Source: Methanobacteriota archaeon
Lineage (GTDB): Archaea > Hydrothermarchaeota > Hydrothermarchaeia > Hydrothermarchaeales > JACRDW01
Assembly: GCA_016212785.1 (NCBI GenBank)
Contig: JACRDW010000043.1
Span: forward strand, 1 to 7,431
DNA length: 7,431 nucleotides
Direction of reading: 5' to 3'
Shown here: positions 6,051 through 7,431 of the stretch, piece after piece
How the letters are laid out: the number at the start of each line of letters is the position of its first letter
Position numbering within the stretch: position 1 is the first letter of the stretch
Program-made: the position numbers and the translations under genes
Notes under the pieces: generated by a model
Database searches by the model: none
The model's input: only the letters and a program-made list of their open reading frames with translations
Told to the model about the DNA's origin: nothing

Positions 6051-6140
6051 CCTTTTTCTTTACGAAAGAAAAAGGTCTATCACACTACTTCTTAAAAAGA
6101 AGTAGCAAGAAACGGTTCTCAAAGGCAGAGCCTTTGAACC
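6051..6140. repeat. Array of three tandem tri-loop hairpins
   Basis: Three strong inverted repeats lie in a row. Hairpin 1 has an 11-bp perfect stem (6051-6061 with 6065-6075), loop ACG. Hairpin 2 has a 9-bp perfect stem (6085-6093 with 6097-6105), loop AAA. Hairpin 3 has an 11-bp stem with a 2-base bulge in its left arm (6114-6126 with 6130-6140), loop AGA. Spacers are 9 and 8 bases. The stems differ in sequence, so these are not copies of one repeat; the shared features are the 3-base loops and even spacing. No reading frame covers them. They sit between two TATA-like elements and upstream of the tatA promoter. They could be a structured RNA, a protein-binding DNA array, a terminator block or a remnant of a mobile element. 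The structure is visible; the function is unknown. Confidence 0.75.
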
Positions 6141-6166
6141 AAAAAGAAATCAGCAATTCTCCGCAT

Positions 6167-6180
6167 GATTTATATATCGG
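6167..6180 (+). promoter_or_regulatory. TATA-box promoter of the tatA-tatA-tatC operon
   Basis: GATTTATATATCGG has the core TTTATATA at 6169-6176. A start site about 25 bases downstream would lie near 6198, giving a leader of about 30 bases ending in GGAGG (6219-6223), six bases before the ATG at 6230. A direct repeat of TGCTATAA (6184-6191 and 6199-6206) flanks the predicted start. Confidence 0.6.
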
Positions 6181-6229
6181 TACTGCTATAATTTCCTATG
6201 CTATAAAATAAAATTTACGGAGGCGAAAA

Positions 6230-6418
6230 ATGTTTGGTCTGGGTCCGCAGGAAGTGCTTCTGGTATTTCTCATAATCCTTCTGCTCTTCGGAGCTTCCAA
6301 GCTACCAGAGCTTGCGCGCTCGCTGGGCAAGGCGAAGGGAGAGTTCAAGAAAGGAATGGAGGAGGAAGAGGAAAAACCGAAGGCTGAGCCGAAGGCGGAA
6401 GAGAAAAAAGGGAAGTAA
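6230..6418 (+). CDS. tatA: TatA, pore-forming subunit of the twin-arginine translocase
   Basis: This 62-residue protein shows the full TatA plan. It has a short N-terminus with the polar residue Glu8, a single membrane helix (about 8-20), the FG hinge (20-21) and the amphipathic helix with KLPELARSLGKAKGEFKKG (24-42). An acidic run at 44-48 follows, then a mixed charged tail. TatA oligomers carry folded proteins across the membrane after TatC binds the signal peptide. The start has a strong GGAGG site and a promoter 50-60 bases upstream. It opens a compact operon: the next gene begins one base after its stop codon. Confidence 0.95.
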   Translation: MFGLGPQEVLLVFLIILLLFGASKLPELARSLGKAKGEFKKGMEEEEEKPKAEPKAEEKKGK

Positions 6419-6419
6419 G

Positions 6420-6641
6420 ATGATAGGCTCTTCAGAATTTATAGTAATCCTGGTGCTGGCACTTCTTCTGTTCGGACCTAAAAAACTGCCTGAATTAGCG
6501 AGGGCGCTGGGCAAGGCGACAGCAGAGTACCATAAGGCTGCGAGAGAGTTTGACAAGGAAACCGAGGAAATTAGAAAGACCGTTAACGAGGAATTCGGGA
6601 AGGGGATAAAAGAAATAAAGGAAATCGCAGAAAGCAAGTAA
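6420..6641 (+). CDS. tatA: TatA/TatB-family subunit (second copy)
   Basis: The 73-residue protein begins at the ATG one base after the first tatA stop codon. An in-frame ATG at 6312 would overlap most of that gene and add an arginine-rich, non-Tat leader, so it is rejected. Visible features are Glu6, a membrane helix (about 6-18), FGPKKLPELARALGKA (18-33) and a long charged amphipathic helix to the end (AREFDKETEEIRKTV and beyond). FGP and the longer helix are somewhat TatB-like, but most archaea lack a defined TatB, so TatA/B family is the safe name. It has only a weak ribosome site and is probably translated by coupling. Having two unequal TatA-type proteins in one operon suggests divided TatA-like and TatB-like duties. 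Confidence 0.93.
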   Translation: MIGSSEFIVILVLALLLFGPKKLPELARALGKATAEYHKAAREFDKETEEIRKTVNEEFGKGIKEIKEIAESK

Positions 6642-6649
6642 CTGATAGT

Positions 6650-7372
6650 ATGGCAGAAGCTACCCTTCCTGAAGATAAAGAACTGGCTCTGGAAGAACAC
6701 CTGACGGAGCTCAGAAATCGCCTGGTCGTCGTTCTTGCCGCAGTTGCTGTAATATCTTGCATTATTTTTGTTTTCACAGGCAGCGTAATAAGCTTTATAA
6801 AAAAAGACCTTATCCCGGACGGCACCAAGCTGATAGTTCTCAATCCCTTAGAATATATGTACATGCGATTCATGCTCGGCATTGTGGGCGGGGTAATAAT
6901 ATGCGTGCCCCTAATCGTGTACGAGATTTTCAAGTTCATGAAGCCGGGTTTATACCCGAACGAGAGGAAATTTTTCATCAAAGTCGTGCCTGCTTCGATG
7001 CTTCTCTTTGCTCTGGGCGCAGCTTTTTCCTATGCGATGCTTATTCCTTTTTCAGTAAAATACTTCATAAGCTATGCGGGAGGTGTTGCCACACCTATGC
7101 TCGTGCTGAGCAGGTTTATTTCTTTTTTATCTTTCATGCTGCTCGGCATTGGATTGATTTTCCAGCTCCCGCTGGTCATTTCTTTCCTGGTTAAGGCAGA
7201 GCTGGTCAAGAAGAGCGACCTGAAGGAGAAGAGGAAGTACGTCTATGCTCTGCTCTTCCTTGCAGCGGTTACCGTCGCACCCGACCCAACGCCCGTAACT
7301 CCTCTGGTTATTCTCGTTACTCTGGGCATAGTTTACGAGATAAGCATAATTTTCGCAGGTCGTTTGCTATGA
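6650..7372 (+). CDS. tatC: TatC, Sec-independent translocase subunit (second copy)
   Basis: The 240-residue protein is a recognisable six-helix TatC. The N-terminus has EEHLTELRNRL (15-25, Glu20), and the first cytoplasmic loop has the canonical YEIFKFMKPGLYPNERK (91-107, Glu105); both contact the twin-arginine signal in studied TatCs. Later positions deviate: the usual FExPL glutamate is Gln172 (FQLPL), and the final-helix region reads DPTPVTPLV, lacking the SQ found in the first copy. It starts 8 bases after the second tatA with no obvious Shine-Dalgarno site, so coupling is likely. Its stop overlaps the next start. Since it sits with both tatA genes it is probably the main signal receptor. 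Confidence 0.95.
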   Translation: MAEATLPEDKELALEEHLTELRNRLVVVLAAVAVISCIIFVFTGSVISFIKKDLIPDGTKLIVLNPLEYMYMRFMLGIVGGVIICVPLIVYEIFKFMKPGLYPNERKFFIKVVPASMLLFALGAAFSYAMLIPFSVKYFISYAGGVATPMLVLSRFISFLSFMLLGIGLIFQLPLVISFLVKAELVKKSDLKEKRKYVYALLFLAAVTVAPDPTPVTPLVILVTLGIVYEISIIFAGRLL

Positions 7373-7431
7373 TGCAGAAAGTGAAAATTCTCAAGAACGG
7401 AGAAGAAGTTGAGGAATACGTGGCAGTGGAG
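7369..7431 (+). CDS. Unidentified gene, 5' end only, overlapping tatC
   Basis: An ATG at 7369 overlaps the tatC stop codon (ATGA arrangement), and the frame stays open to the window edge for 21 codons. The visible product begins MMQKVKILKNGEEVEEYVAVE, which looks like a beta-rich, charged cytoplasmic start with no signal peptide. An alternative start is the adjacent ATG at 7372. The overlap indicates translational coupling with the Tat operon. The family cannot be named from this fragment. Confidence 0.6.
   Translation, partial: MMQKVKILKNGEEVEEYVAVE

Noticed and set aside
6051..6140. CRISPR array
   Set aside because: The three inverted repeats have different sequences and 8-9 base spacers, with no repeated direct unit and no cas genes.
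6312..6419. Upstream start for the second tatA
   Set aside because: It would overlap the first tatA for over 100 bases and add an arginine-rich leader. The ATG at 6420 gives the canonical TatA/TatB N-terminus right after the preceding stop codon.
6302..6700. 132-codon minus-strand frame
   Set aside because: Antisense to both tatA genes and the start of tatC; it arises from their codon bias.

Overview
This window looks archaeal. It has TATA-box promoters at archaeal spacing, one apparently leaderless gene beside genes with strong Shine-Dalgarno sites, and a winged-helix protein fused to an RDD membrane domain. It also carries a two-tatA, two-tatC Tat locus. The mix of Tat genes, a c-type cytochrome and a molybdopterin enzyme suggests an anaerobically respiring euryarchaeon, but nothing here fixes the lineage.

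Positions 1-642 (+) hold the 3' end of an iron-sulfur protein of a family often found with formate dehydrogenases and other molybdoenzymes. It converges on a minus-strand operon (4216 down to 678). That operon encodes a Tat-exported DMSO-reductase-family catalytic subunit, a four-cluster DmsB/PsrB-type electron-transfer subunit and a triheme c-type cytochrome lipoprotein. No NrfD/DmsC-type quinol anchor is present, so the cytochrome is the likely electron partner on the outer face of the membrane. A hairpin plus U-tract ends the operon at 641-678.

A 156-bp divergent intergenic region (4217-4372) carries back-to-back promoters. To its right lie a wHTH-RDD fusion gene (4373-5080) and a divergent tatC (5095-5784). 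A 445-bp gap follows. It holds an unlisted 48-codon minus-strand ORF (5786-5932), a possible structured leader and a striking array of three tri-loop hairpins (6051-6140). Next comes a tatA-tatA-tatC operon (6230-7372) that runs into a further, truncated gene (7369 onward).

The simplest reading is a respiratory module packaged with its own export machinery: the Mo/W enzyme carries a twin-arginine signal, its FeS partner would be co-exported, and Tat genes sit alongside. The most interesting point is that the two TatC proteins lack different conserved functional residues in a complementary way, which suggests they may work as a heteromeric pair.
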